Notes under the pieces: generated by a model | What the model saw: the letters and a program-made list of their open reading frames with translations, nothing else | Databases searched by the model: none | What the model was told of the DNA's origin: nothing | Position numbers and translations under genes: made by a program | Shown here: positions 26,960 to 36,194 of the stretch, piece after piece | Layout: each line of letters starts with the position of its first letter | Numbering within the stretch: the first letter of the stretch is position 1 | Assembly: GCF_014652715.1 (NCBI RefSeq) | Contig: NZ_BMZI01000003.1 | Coordinates: 240,930 to 304,929 of the forward strand | Direction of reading: 5' to 3' | Length of the DNA: 64,000 nucleotides | Source: Salinicola rhizosphaerae | Lineage (GTDB): Bacteria; Pseudomonadota; Gammaproteobacteria; Pseudomonadales; Halomonadaceae

Positions 26960-27570
26960 GTGGCATCCGGCCAGTGACGAAGGCCGAGCAGCGTGGTCGA
27001 AAGCAGTTGATCGAGCAGCTCTCCGACTTCCATCGGCTGCCCCTGCCAGTATCCCAGGCGGTCATTTAGCCCGAGCTGAACCAGGCCGTGGACACTCCCC
27101 CACAGCGTACGCGCCATCCGGCGGGCAGTGGCTTCATCGAGCCGGGGCTGATGGTGCGTGAGCGCTGCCTCTACCCGGACGAACAGGGCCTCGATGATAT
27201 GATTCTGGCGCTCGTCGAGCTCCCCCTCCTCGGCCAGCGGAAACTCGAACAGCATCTGCCAACGATGCGGCTCATGCTGGGCGAACTGCCAGTAGGCTAG
27301 TGCCAGAGCCTTCAACTGGGGCTCGGGCGCCGCGTCCTCGAGATGCGCGACCGCGGCGCCCATTCGATCGAGCGTTTCGATGTTGACGTACTGCAGCAGG
27401 TTGCTGAAGCTGCCGTAGAGTTTCAGCAGCGTGCTGGGCGCGCAGCCGACATCGCGCGCGAGCGAGCGCAGCGACAGCGTATGCACGGGGCTTTCGCGCA
27501 GCCATGCATCGCAGGCGGCCATCACCTGGGCATGAAGCGCATCGGGGGCGTGCTGGCGCGGTCGAGCCAT
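26956..27570 (-). CDS. TetR/AcrR-family transcriptional regulator
   Basis: A 204-residue one-component repressor. The N-terminal helix-turn-helix region reads HTLSLRSLARDVGCAPSTLLKLYGSFSNLL, with the DNA-contacting GCAPSTLLKLYGSFSNLL helix typical of the family. The C-terminal ligand domain (about 75-200) is all-helical and contains ARRMARTLWGSVHGLVQLGLN, which resembles the TetR_C_13 WHG-type ligand domain. It overlaps the downstream transporter-acyltransferase gene by four bases, so both are translated together. A lipid or fatty-acid ligand is therefore plausible, but not shown. Confidence 0.85.
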   Translation of the reverse strand: MARPRQHAPDALHAQVMAACDAWLRESPVHTLSLRSLARDVGCAPSTLLKLYGSFSNLLQYVNIETLDRMGAAVAHLEDAAPEPQLKALALAYWQFAQHEPHRWQMLFEFPLAEEGELDERQNHIIEALFVRVEAALTHHQPRLDEATARRMARTLWGSVHGLVQLGLNDRLGYWQGQPMEVGELLDQLLSTTLLGLRHWPDAT

Positions 27571-27842
27571 CGAAATCCTCGCTCGGAAAAATCGGATCGG
27601 CTGTCGATTTCCCGTGATACGGGCGCTTTGGGAGTGTCGTCCCTTATTGTCGGCTTAAAATCGAACAGCGTTTCCCAGCATATCGCTAAACGCGGTAAAC
27701 GCAAGCGCACAGGTTATTAACGCAACGATTTCGCGAGACTTTTAGACGCACTTCCACGCCCGGAAACCTTGGGGCGCCCCTTGGCCCGACAGCCGCCGTG
27801 GCATAGTCTGTGACCCCGATATCCCGTTCGCGAGGAGAGCTC

Positions 27843-28553
27843 ATGCCCGGTCGCCTGATGATCGACGACTGGACGCGTCATGCCGAGATGCCGGCGTTCC
27901 ACGGCGACCACTCGCCGATACTGACGCCGAACGCCGCGCCACGGCGCTGGCTTTCGATCCTGCGCCATGAACCTGGCGCCGAATCGACCTCGCCAACGCG
28001 CCCGCCCCTGCTACGTGAAGCCTTCTGGGGGCTGACGCCGGACTGGCTCGAGGTACTCGACCACGCGCCCCACTGCGCACGCGCCGAGACGCTCGACGAA
28101 CGCCCGATGTTTCGTGACTCCCTGGACCGGCGTCGCTGCCTGGTGCCGGTCGGTGGCGTCTACGTCTGGCAGGCGGGTCTCCGCGGCAAGCAGCCTTTCC
28201 TGATCACGCATGCTCGTCGAGCGCCGCTGCTGCTGGCGGGCATCTGGACGCGCCATGCCCCGGATTCGCAGACGTCTCGCGACTCCTTCGCACTGATCAC
28301 GGTCGCCGCGCCGGAATGTCTCACACCGCTCAGCGACAGGCTACCGGCAGTCATCTCCTCGGCACAGGCGTCCGCCTGGCTCGACGAAGAGACGACGCCT
28401 GATTCGGTAAGGGCACTGCTGCATCCGGCTGGCGAAGAGCTGCTTGGCGCCTTTCCCGTTTCTCGAAGCGTCAACGACCCCAAGCAGCAGGCCTGGCATT
28501 GTGCCCACCCGACGGGCCCCATGCGGCTCGCTCGGCAGCCGGCTTCGTCATGA
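27843..28553 (+). CDS. Degenerate SRAP (YedK/HMCES) family protein lacking active-site residues
   Basis: A 236-residue SRAP-fold protein. YedK/HMCES proteins protect abasic sites by covalent linkage through Cys2. The fold landmarks are clear: MPGRL at the start, FWGLTPDWL (61-69), CARAET (78-83), KPMFR-like ERPMFR, RRRCLVPVGGVYVWQ and LSDRLPAVIS. However Cys2 is Pro2, the Asn of NARAET is Cys78, the Glu of GFYEW is Val108, and the His of HDRMP is Ser164. All four key catalytic positions are therefore changed while the fold is retained. The start is ATG 27843 behind GAGGAGAGC; an upstream in-frame start would not supply a processed Cys2. It may bind DNA without crosslinking, or act in an unrelated role. 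Confidence 0.8.
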   Translation: MPGRLMIDDWTRHAEMPAFHGDHSPILTPNAAPRRWLSILRHEPGAESTSPTRPPLLREAFWGLTPDWLEVLDHAPHCARAETLDERPMFRDSLDRRRCLVPVGGVYVWQAGLRGKQPFLITHARRAPLLLAGIWTRHAPDSQTSRDSFALITVAAPECLTPLSDRLPAVISSAQASAWLDEETTPDSVRALLHPAGEELLGAFPVSRSVNDPKQQAWHCAHPTGPMRLARQPASS

Positions 28554-28645
28554 CATCCGCCACCGCCACTTTCGGCCGCTTCGCCTCTGTCATTCGCTCA
28601 CCCCTTGTTATTCGCTTCGCCCTTTGCTCCGGTCCAGGAACTGCC

Positions 28646-31519
28646 ATGCAGACACGCACTCTTCTTCGCTCATCGATTCGTCCGGCAGGGCCAAGGGCCA
28701 TGCTTCACGGCCTGCTGATAAGCCTTGCCCTCGGTCTGGGTATCGCGCCTGCACTGGCCGATACCTCCACCGACCCGATCACGCCATCAGAAGCCCCGCA
28801 GGCCGGCAGCATCATCCAGAGCCCCAATGATCATCGCGCCTATCGCGCCGTCACGCTCGACAACGGTCTCGAAGCACTGCTGATCAGCGACCCGCAGGCG
28901 GACAAGGCCGCCGCCGCGATGGATGTTTCGGTCGGCAGCGACTACGACCCCAAGGATATGCCCGGGCTTGCGCATTTTCTCGAGCACATGCTGTTCCTTG
29001 GCACCCAGGGCTATCCCGATCCGGACGGCTATCAGCGCTTCATCAACCAGAATGGCGGCTCACACAACGCCTTTACCGCCGATCAGGACACCAATTTCTT
29101 CTTCGATGTCGACCCCGGCGCCTTCCCGGAAGCGCTGGATCGGTTTGCGCAGTTCTTCATCTCGCCGCAGTTCAATCCGGCCTACGTCGACCGCGAGCGC
29201 CATGCCGTCAATTCCGAATACCAGGCGCGCCGCGATGACGACAGTCGACGCCTCGCCGAGGCGCTGGGCAAGGCCTTCAATCCGGCGCACCCGGTCAATC
29301 ATTTCTCGGTCGGCAACCTGGATACGCTCAACAGTGACAAGCGCCCGCTGCGTCAGGCCCTGATCGACTTCTACCAGGCCCACTACGGGGCCAATGTCAT
29401 GCATCTCGTCCTGCTCTCCCCGGAGCCGCTCGATGTCATGGCCGACCAGGTAGAAGCGCGTTTCAGCGCCATACCGGACCGGGGGCTGAGTCGTCCAACG
29501 ATCGACCAGCCGCTGACGACGCCAGGCGAGCTGCCGGCCGCGATGCGCGTCAAGACCCACGAGGCGCGCCAGCGAGTCGAATTCCTGTTCCCGATCCCGG
29601 ACCCGATCGAGGACTACGCCACCAAACCGGACGACTACCTCGCCAACCTGCTCGGCCACGAGGGAGAAGGCAGCCTGCTGGCAGCGCTGCGTAAAGCAGG
29701 CTGGGCAGATGCGCTGTCGGCCGGCACCCGCAACGCCGACGGCAGCCACGCCCTTTTCGATGTCTCGATCAGCCTGACAGAGGCCGGCGCGAAGCAGATC
29801 GACCGCATACAGGCCAGCCTGTTCGACCAGATCGCACGCATCCGCCAGCACGGCTTGAACGCCTGGCGCTACGACGAGCAGGCACGGCTCGCCCAGCAAG
29901 GCTTCCGCTTCCAGCAGCGCAGCGAGCCGATCGACGCCGTCAGCGGCATGGCGATGAGCCTCGCCTACTATCCGCTGACGGATGTCCAGTACGCCCCCTA
30001 CCGGATGGATGGCTTCGATGCTGACGCCGTCGACGAACTGCTCTCGCGCCTCACTCCGAACAATCTGCTGCGCGTCTACAGCGGCCCGGAGGTCGATGGC
30101 GAACGTAGAACGCGTTACTTCGATACCCCCTACACACTGACGCGACTGTCGCAGTGGCCAGCGGCGCAGACGCTATCGGGGCTGGCCCTGCCCGAGCCGA
30201 ATCCCTACATTGCCCAGGACCTGAGTCTCGAGACGTTCGATGAAGCGCCGCCCCGGCAGCTGGTCGACGCCCCCAGCGTCGAGATCTGGCACCAGGCCGA
30301 CAGCCACTTTGGCGCGCCGCGCGTCGAGTGGCGCTTCAGCCTGCAGAACCCGGATGCCTCGAAGGATGCCCGCCATGCCGCGTTGACCGAGCTGCTCGCC
30401 GGCTGGTTGAACGACGGCTTGAACGAGCGCTTCTATCCCGCCGCCCTCGCCGGCCAGGATTTCTCGGCCTACGCGCATGGTCGCGGCATCACGCTGGCGT
30501 TCTCCGGCTGGCGCGATCATCAATCTCGGTTGATGCAGACCGTCGTCGAACAGCTCGAGCAAGGTGAGATCACCGACGCCAGCGTGGCGCGCGTCAAGCA
30601 GGGGTTGATCCGATCCTGGCAGAACGCCCCGCAGGACGCGGTCTACCAGCAGATGCAGCGCACGCTGGGTGAGGCGCTTATCCGACCTCAGGCCAGTACC
30701 CCTAACCTCCTGGCCGCGATGCGCACTCTCGATGCCAACGACCTGCGCACCTACCGTCATCAGTTCCTGAGCCAGCTGTTCGTCCAGGCCATGGCGGTCG
30801 GCAATCTCGATGCCGAGCGCGCCCGGCGTGAAGGCCTGCAGGTCGCCAATGCGCTGGCGCCTGCGCTGCACGCGGACGACATCGAGCCGCTGGCTGTTGC
30901 CGCCGTCCCGGAGACACCGCCGCGGCTGCATCCCGAGACGGCGCGTGACGACTTCGCCGTGCTGCGCTACCTGCAGGGTGGCGACCGCTCGCTGGCCAGT
31001 CAGGCGCGGCTAGCGATCATCGGTCAACTGATCGGTCCGCCGTTTTTCGCCAAGCTGCGCACCGACGAGCAGCTCGGCTATATCGTCAACGCCGGCTACG
31101 CGCCGCTGCTCGACGGCCCGGGCCTGGCATTGCTGGTCCAGTCGCCGAGCGCATCGACCCGGAAGATCGACGAGCGCATGGACGCCTTCCTCAAGACCTT
31201 CGATCAGCGCATCGCCTCTCTCGGCGACGAGGAGCTGGCGCCCTACCGTCAGGCCGTGCGTCGAGAGCTGCTGACTCGCGATCAGTCGCTTGGCGAGCGT
31301 GCGGGCCGGCTGTGGCAAGCGCTTGCGTACACCGACGTCGACTTCCAGCGCCGCCAGCACCTCGCCGCGCAGGTCGCCAAGGTGACCGCTGCCGACGTCA
31401 AGCGCGCCTGGCAGGCACTGCGCGAGCGGGCACCGCTGAGCATCAGCGCCGCACCGGGCGCTACCCCGAGCGATATCGACGCATTGACGTCAGGATTCGG
31501 CCAATTACCGGCGCAGTGA
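28646..31519 (+). CDS. M16-family zinc metalloprotease (pitrilysin/insulinase type)
   Basis: A 957-residue secreted protease. The N-terminal signal (about 37 residues, LLISLALGLGIAPALA) suggests a periplasmic location. The inverted zinc motif HFLEH (His110, Glu113, His114) is followed by MLFLGTQGYP and, near residue 190, the distal zinc ligand in NSEYQARRDD. This is the pitrilysin/IDE arrangement. Three further M16-type modules fill the rest, including the R-Y pair region LRTDEQLGYIVNAGYAP. The family degrades peptides inside a closed chamber. I chose ATG 28646 behind CCAGGAAC; longer frames overlap the preceding SRAP-like gene. It is followed by a strong bidirectional terminator. Confidence 0.9.
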   Translation: MQTRTLLRSSIRPAGPRAMLHGLLISLALGLGIAPALADTSTDPITPSEAPQAGSIIQSPNDHRAYRAVTLDNGLEALLISDPQADKAAAAMDVSVGSDYDPKDMPGLAHFLEHMLFLGTQGYPDPDGYQRFINQNGGSHNAFTADQDTNFFFDVDPGAFPEALDRFAQFFISPQFNPAYVDRERHAVNSEYQARRDDDSRRLAEALGKAFNPAHPVNHFSVGNLDTLNSDKRPLRQALIDFYQAHYGANVMHLVLLSPEPLDVMADQVEARFSAIPDRGLSRPTIDQPLTTPGELPAAMRVKTHEARQRVEFLFPIPDPIEDYATKPDDYLANLLGHEGEGSLLAALRKAGWADALSAGTRNADGSHALFDVSISLTEAGAKQIDRIQASLFDQIARIRQHGLNAWRYDEQARLAQQGFRFQQRSEPIDAVSGMAMSLAYYPLTDVQYAPYRMDGFDADAVDELLSRLTPNNLLRVYSGPEVDGERRTRYFDTPYTLTRLSQWPAAQTLSGLALPEPNPYIAQDLSLETFDEAPPRQLVDAPSVEIWHQADSHFGAPRVEWRFSLQNPDASKDARHAALTELLAGWLNDGLNERFYPAALAGQDFSAYAHGRGITLAFSGWRDHQSRLMQTVVEQLEQGEITDASVARVKQGLIRSWQNAPQDAVYQQMQRTLGEALIRPQASTPNLLAAMRTLDANDLRTYRHQFLSQLFVQAMAVGNLDAERARREGLQVANALAPALHADDIEPLAVAAVPETPPRLHPETARDDFAVLRYLQGGDRSLASQARLAIIGQLIGPPFFAKLRTDEQLGYIVNAGYAPLLDGPGLALLVQSPSASTRKIDERMDAFLKTFDQRIASLGDEELAPYRQAVRRELLTRDQSLGERAGRLWQALAYTDVDFQRRQHLAAQVAKVTAADVKRAWQALRERAPLSISAAPGATPSDIDALTSGFGQLPAQ

Positions 31520-31540
31520 TCATCGCTCGCACCACGTGAA

Positions 31541-31572
31541 ACGGGCCGACCGCTGTCACGCGGTCGGCCCGT
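31541..31572. terminator. Bidirectional hairpin between protease and autotransporter genes
   Basis: ACGGGCCGACCGC (31541-31553) pairs perfectly over 13 bases with GCGGTCGGCCCGT (31560-31572) around TGTCAC. It lies between two convergent genes and could stop transcription from both sides, though T-runs are short. Confidence 0.7.
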
Positions 31573-31612
31573 CGTCTTGGCGCGTCCCGAGTCTCGAGCG
31601 CGGCACCGGCGT

Positions 31613-34600
31613 CTAGAAAGCGAAGGCCAGACGCGCATTCACGCTCTGATCCCTGGCCGAGTCGGCCAGATCACCGCGGTAAGAGAGCGAAACGGACGAT
31701 GTCGCGGAGAGATCGACGCTCAGCCCGGTTTCGAGCCGAATCGCGTCCTGATTGACGGGCACCGCCTCGACGGTGAAATCACTGCCGCCGACATAGGACT
31801 GCGTGACATCGGGCGTGGTGTCACCGAAGGCGTGCTGCCAGCCGATTCCCGCATCCACGTTTGCCGATCTGTTGCCGAGCATGAAAGGTTGGCGTAGACG
31901 CATGCCCAGCGTGGAGAAGGTCACGTCATCACCGCTGGACTCTCCCCGCAGCCCGGCGTTGCCCGTCTCCTGGAAGGCATCACCATGCACATGCACGTGG
32001 GCCAACCCCGCGTAGGGCTCGACGCGCACGGAACCGGATTCGATCGTATAGGCGAGCTCGCCGAAAGCCTGCGCCGTGCGCGCATCGTAGTCGGCCGAGG
32101 CATCGTCGAGACCGTCGATGCCGATGTGGCGCCGGCTGTCGATATCATGCCAGCTCTGCGCGATGCCGAACCTCAACGCCAGCGGGGCTCGCCGCGCCTC
32201 GCTCGCCGCAGATTCCATCGCATCGCCCATGCCGAAGCGTCGCCCCGCGTAGGCCGCCAGGGTGTAGGTATCGATATCGGCGTGGGAATCACGCGCCTCG
32301 ATATCGTCATCCGTGCGGGCATATCCGGCTGCCACACCGGCACGCCATGCCGTGCCGAGACCTCCATCCGCCCCGATGAAGAGCCCCCGCGTCGAACGCT
32401 CGAGTGTCGCGGCGTTGCCGTTGCCGTCGCTGTCGGCCCAGCCACCGAAAGCATGCACCCAGATGCCGCCGTGCCGGTCGTCTTTCGCCGTGTCGACCTG
32501 ACGCAGGCGACCGATGAGTGCATCGCGGGTGTAACCGCTCTCCTCGATCAGCCCGGCGTGAAGGCTGGCGTGAAGCTCACCGGAAAGCGCGTCGTAGTCG
32601 CGCTGCAGCGTGGAGGGATCGGCGGTAGTGATGATCTCGTCATACAGCGCATTGCCCGCCCCCAGGCTCTCGATGCCGGCTGCCGCCGCGCGCTGATTGC
32701 CGGTTGCCGCCATGTCGGCAAAGCTCGTGGCATTGCGAGCGACATCCAGCACGACGGCATCGTCACCATAGTCGAGCGCCAGATCGAAAAACGGCGAGAA
32801 GGCCGCGGGTTCGTCATAGCGGCCGGAGATGCCATCCGCCGCCGTCAACAGGGTGTAGCTCGAGGTTGTGTAGGCAGCATCGGAGAGCGGCGTCACCGTC
32901 AGCGCCCCGGCAAGCGTCGCCGAGCCGTCGATAGCAATCAGATCGGCGCTCCCGCCACCCCCGATCTCGGCCGCGTAGGTCGAGCTCTGCGTCTGGACGT
33001 AATCACCGTCCACGTTCAGCTGGCCGAGCGAGTGTCCCGGCGAGACAGTACCGGCGACCGTCAGATCACCCGTCGTGCCGTTGCCGTCCAGCAGTGCGCC
33101 GGTGCCGACCGTTAGCGCCCCGTCGAGCGTTCCGTCGAGATCGAGATGGCTCATGTCGGTCAGCGTGATGCCATCGGCATAGTTCTGCGTGCCGGAGAGC
33201 AGCCAGTCACCGTTGATGGTGAGCGATTCGAAATTGACCCCGCCGGCGAATTCTCCACTGCCATCGAGCATGACCGAGTCTTGACCATCGCCGCCGTCGA
33301 CGGTGCCCTGGAAAGTGCCCCCGGTTTCGACCACCAGCGTGTCATCGCCCGCCCCCATCGCCAGCGCAAGCCCGTTGCCGCCGGCGATCAGGCCAGAGTT
33401 GACGACGCTATCGTCGTAGTTACCCACCAGCGAGATACCGTAGCCGTCGACGCCCTCGATGGTGCCGCGATTGACGATGGCGGTCTCGCCGTAGGCGCCA
33501 CCGCTGCTGCCGTCGTCGATCAGGATGCCGTTATCGGCGCCGCAAATGACCGCATCCGCGCTGGCATTGACGATCGAGCCACCGCCCATGGCAATGCCTT
33601 CGCTGCGATTCGGTGTGTCGCCGGGCTTCTGCCCCTTGGCGCCCGTACCCTGAATGGTGCCGTAGTTGGTGATATCACCGATGTAGTCGATATCGACGCC
33701 ATCACCGTCACCGAGCGCGGAATCTTCGTCGATATCGCCACTGATCAGCCCCCAGTTGACGACCGTGCCATCGCCGTCGGAACCGACGCCGGAGCCGTTG
33801 CGCCCGCGAATGACCGCGCCCGCCGCGTTGTAGACGGTCACATCCACATCCGTGGTGATGCCGTGCCGGGCGCCGGAAATGACGCCACCTTCCCGATTGT
33901 CGATCGTTGCGCTGTGCGCCTGCAGATCGACGCCATCGTTGGAACTGTCCGGCTCGCTGCTGTTGGCGACGATGGTGCCGCTGTTGATGAGCGTGGCGCC
34001 CTCGCCCGGACGCACGCCGTCGGCATCCTCGGCACGGATCTCGCCACCGGCGTAGTTATGGATGGTGACCTCACCGAGATCGGAGACGATATGATCGAGA
34101 TCGATCGCCTGCCCAGCGTCGTCGCCCGTGCCGGACGAGAGGATGAGACCATAGTTGTCGATCGTGACCGTGCCGGACGCGCCCGACTGCTCATCGTCAT
34201 CGCTGTCGATGCGCACGGCATCGTCGGTCGACTCGATGATTCCGGTCGCTTCATTGGTCAGGTGGAAAGATCCGAGACGCGTGTACTCACTGACGTTGAT
34301 CGCACGGCTGGGCGAATCCGTCGACAGAATCTTGCCGGCATTGTCGATGGTGATGGTGCCTGCACCGGGACGTATCGCGTCGTCGCTCTGCGAGGCGATG
34401 ACCCCGCCCTCGGCGTTGTCGATATCGACGACCGCATCGGGTGACTCGATCGACTTGAAGTCGAGCACCTGACCATCCGCCGACAGGAGACTGCCTGCAT
34501 TGTCGACGCTCACCGTGCCGAGCGTGACGTCGCTGTCGACGCGAAAGGTATCGTCTCGTGACGATATGATGGCGCCATCGCGATTGCTCAGGCGGATCGA

Positions 34601-34894
34601 GCGTTCGGTGTCGTCGCCATCGGTATCGATCCCGCGATCGTCGCTGGTGATCGTCCCCGAATTGTCGATCGCGACACCGGGTGCCGGCGAGGCGCCCTCC
34701 AGCGTGATGGCGGTATCGCCGGTCGCCAGCTCGGCACCCGCCTCGATCTCGAGTGTGTCGTCCCCGCTCAGTTCCTGCAGCGACGTCTGCGTCGCACCGC
34801 GCGTCAATATCGTGCTATCCGCCTGCCCGAATGAGGGCACGAGCGCCAGCCATGACAGCGTCAGCGCCGTGCGCCGCCCGATTCCTGATCCCAT
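31613..34894 (-). CDS. Type V autotransporter, large Asp/Gly-rich passenger
   Basis: A 1093-residue surface protein. The start ATG 34894 follows CAGGGAAAC; a signal peptide ends near residue 25 (SFGQA). The passenger (about 26-790) is a beta-helix made of many repeats of the type V-IDN-G-I-S with D-rich turns (VTIDNYGLILSSG, ITIDNAGKILSTD). Later comes a PATR-like repeat (AGTVSPGHSLGQLNVDGDY) near residue 615. The C-terminal barrel (about 810-1093) starts GGIWVHAFGGWADSDG and ends LAFAF, the barrel-assembly signal. No catalytic triad or Arg-Gly-Asp motif stood out. The high Asp content fits a protein exposed to high salt. The role may be adhesion or biofilm formation. Confidence 0.9.
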   Translation of the reverse strand: MGSGIGRRTALTLSWLALVPSFGQADSTILTRGATQTSLQELSGDDTLEIEAGAELATGDTAITLEGASPAPGVAIDNSGTITSDDRGIDTDGDDTERSIRLSNRDGAIISSRDDTFRVDSDVTLGTVSVDNAGSLLSADGQVLDFKSIESPDAVVDIDNAEGGVIASQSDDAIRPGAGTITIDNAGKILSTDSPSRAINVSEYTRLGSFHLTNEATGIIESTDDAVRIDSDDDEQSGASGTVTIDNYGLILSSGTGDDAGQAIDLDHIVSDLGEVTIHNYAGGEIRAEDADGVRPGEGATLINSGTIVANSSEPDSSNDGVDLQAHSATIDNREGGVISGARHGITTDVDVTVYNAAGAVIRGRNGSGVGSDGDGTVVNWGLISGDIDEDSALGDGDGVDIDYIGDITNYGTIQGTGAKGQKPGDTPNRSEGIAMGGGSIVNASADAVICGADNGILIDDGSSGGAYGETAIVNRGTIEGVDGYGISLVGNYDDSVVNSGLIAGGNGLALAMGAGDDTLVVETGGTFQGTVDGGDGQDSVMLDGSGEFAGGVNFESLTINGDWLLSGTQNYADGITLTDMSHLDLDGTLDGALTVGTGALLDGNGTTGDLTVAGTVSPGHSLGQLNVDGDYVQTQSSTYAAEIGGGGSADLIAIDGSATLAGALTVTPLSDAAYTTSSYTLLTAADGISGRYDEPAAFSPFFDLALDYGDDAVVLDVARNATSFADMAATGNQRAAAAGIESLGAGNALYDEIITTADPSTLQRDYDALSGELHASLHAGLIEESGYTRDALIGRLRQVDTAKDDRHGGIWVHAFGGWADSDGNGNAATLERSTRGLFIGADGGLGTAWRAGVAAGYARTDDDIEARDSHADIDTYTLAAYAGRRFGMGDAMESAASEARRAPLALRFGIAQSWHDIDSRRHIGIDGLDDASADYDARTAQAFGELAYTIESGSVRVEPYAGLAHVHVHGDAFQETGNAGLRGESSGDDVTFSTLGMRLRQPFMLGNRSANVDAGIGWQHAFGDTTPDVTQSYVGGSDFTVEAVPVNQDAIRLETGLSVDLSATSSVSLSYRGDLADSARDQSVNARLAFAF

Positions 34895-34984
34895 GTTTCC
34901 CTGCCTGTTATCGTCTTTGAAAAACAGGCGAAGGCTAGGCAAGGAACATGACGCTTCGATGACGTCGGCTTGATCATCCCGACG

Positions 34985-35860
34985 TCATGACATCGCGTGG
35001 TACCCGGCGCGCGGCGTGCAGAGCGGAATCAGGGTGTGTGGTATCAGGCCGCGCTCCAGCAGCCAGCCATCGATCGAGAACCGCCCGCCACCGGACAACA
35101 GCAGGCTGACGTAAAAGACGATCAGCAGCGCAATATACTCCCATCCACTGCCATCCCAGGCGTAGCCGTGGACCCACTCGTGCCCGAAGGCCACCGTCGC
35201 GACAAGAAAATAGAGCGTGCCGAGAGCGGCGAAAAATCGCGTGAAGAGCCCCAGTCCAACGCCGATCGCCAGCGAGAACTCGACCAGGCCGGCAGCAATG
35301 ACGAATAGCCCCGGCATTGGCGTGCCGAGTTGCCCGAACTGAGTGGCCATATGCTCGAAAGACGCCTGACCGGCAAAGATCTTTTCCGTGGCATGCCCGA
35401 CCTCGTTCACCCCGAAGTAAAGGCGGACCAGGGCGAGCTGCCACATGAGGTGATTGGCGAACGCAGCGCTGCCTCGCGACTGCCAGTCCTTGCGCATGGC
35501 ATCGGCGAACTGTGCCACCAGTGCAAGAAAGGTCACGAAGCCTGCGATCATCAGTGGCCAAACATCATGCATCGCTGCAACTCGCCAGCCGGTGACGAAG
35601 GTCAAAAGCGAGACGAGGAATCCGATCCGGAACCAGCGCGGCGTCACGACCAGGTTGACGACAAGCGATATCGCCAGCAGCCCGACGACGGTCCAGCGCG
35701 ACCAGTCCGGCAGTTGACCGGCGTAAACGGACCAGAGTGCGACCAGCAGCATCAGCGCATACAGCGCGCTGATCCAGGAGGGCGTAACTTTCTCGGGTGC
35801 CAGGTTATCGGAAGGAGAACCCTCGGCCGTCATCCAGACCGCGGTGAGCGCGTGAGCCAT
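34985..35860 (-). CDS. DoxX-like integral membrane protein
   Basis: A 291-residue membrane protein with about seven hydrophobic helices. The C-terminal half (NHLMWQLALVRLYFGVNEVGHATEKIFAG, then PMPGLFVIAAGLVEFSLAIGVGLG, and LVATVAFGHEWVHGYAWDGSGWEY) resembles the DoxX/DoxD family, which includes subunits of thiosulfate:quinone oxidoreductase. The N-terminal half has extra helices that I do not recognise. Homologues include proteins of unknown function in oxidative-stress and respiratory contexts. It stands alone, following the autotransporter's upstream region, and no thiosulfate genes are nearby. Confidence 0.65.
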   Translation of the reverse strand: MAHALTAVWMTAEGSPSDNLAPEKVTPSWISALYALMLLVALWSVYAGQLPDWSRWTVVGLLAISLVVNLVVTPRWFRIGFLVSLLTFVTGWRVAAMHDVWPLMIAGFVTFLALVAQFADAMRKDWQSRGSAAFANHLMWQLALVRLYFGVNEVGHATEKIFAGQASFEHMATQFGQLGTPMPGLFVIAAGLVEFSLAIGVGLGLFTRFFAALGTLYFLVATVAFGHEWVHGYAWDGSGWEYIALLIVFYVSLLLSGGGRFSIDGWLLERGLIPHTLIPLCTPRAGYHAMS

Positions 35861-36194
35861 GATTACCTCCGGAAGGTGATGGCCTCAGCGCGGAACCGCT
35901 GGAGAGGGCGTGTTCATGTCGAGGCCAGTGAATGAAATCCCACATTGACCTCTACACCATAGGTTCCTCACGGCGCATTGACGGCGGGCGTCATCGACGG
36001 ACATCGCAAGGTTGTATGATGTTTCGCGTTTTGCATTGTCGATCGCGGCAGATTTGCCGGAGATGATCACCAGAAGCGTATATTTCCGCGCCCTGGAAAA
36101 CGCTGTTGCACCCCATCGAAGCCCCTGTCGAAGCCCCCATCGAAGCCCTTATCGAAGAGCGAGCCCGAACGTTTCGGATCACGACGCGTCGTGA
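35861..36194. other. Intergenic region between sbcB and the DoxX-like gene
   Basis: This 334-base stretch lies between two minus-strand genes. It contains a 12-base tandem repeat (36115-36162). A short plus-strand frame over the repeat would encode a low-complexity HRSP-type peptide, which I do not regard as a gene. Promoter elements for the DoxX-like gene must lie here, but I could not define them. Confidence 0.5.
36115..36162. repeat. Four tandem 12-base repeats (ATCGAAGCCCNN)
   Basis: Four consecutive 12-base units ATCGAAGCCCCT, GTCGAAGCCCCC, ATCGAAGCCCTT and ATCGAAGAGCGA occupy 36115-36162. The first three differ at one to three positions and the last is degenerate. They lie about 30 bases beyond the sbcB stop codon. 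The unit length would keep a reading frame, but no convincing gene contains it. Confidence 0.85.

Noticed and set aside
33146..34444. A 432-codon plus-strand frame opposite the autotransporter
   Set aside because: The autotransporter has signal peptide, repeats and barrel in frame. The opposite frame is low complexity and mirrors the repeated coding units.
36012..36194. A 60-codon plus-strand frame over the 12-base repeat
   Set aside because: The product is a low-complexity HRSP repeat with no ribosome site; more likely an accident of the tandem repeat.
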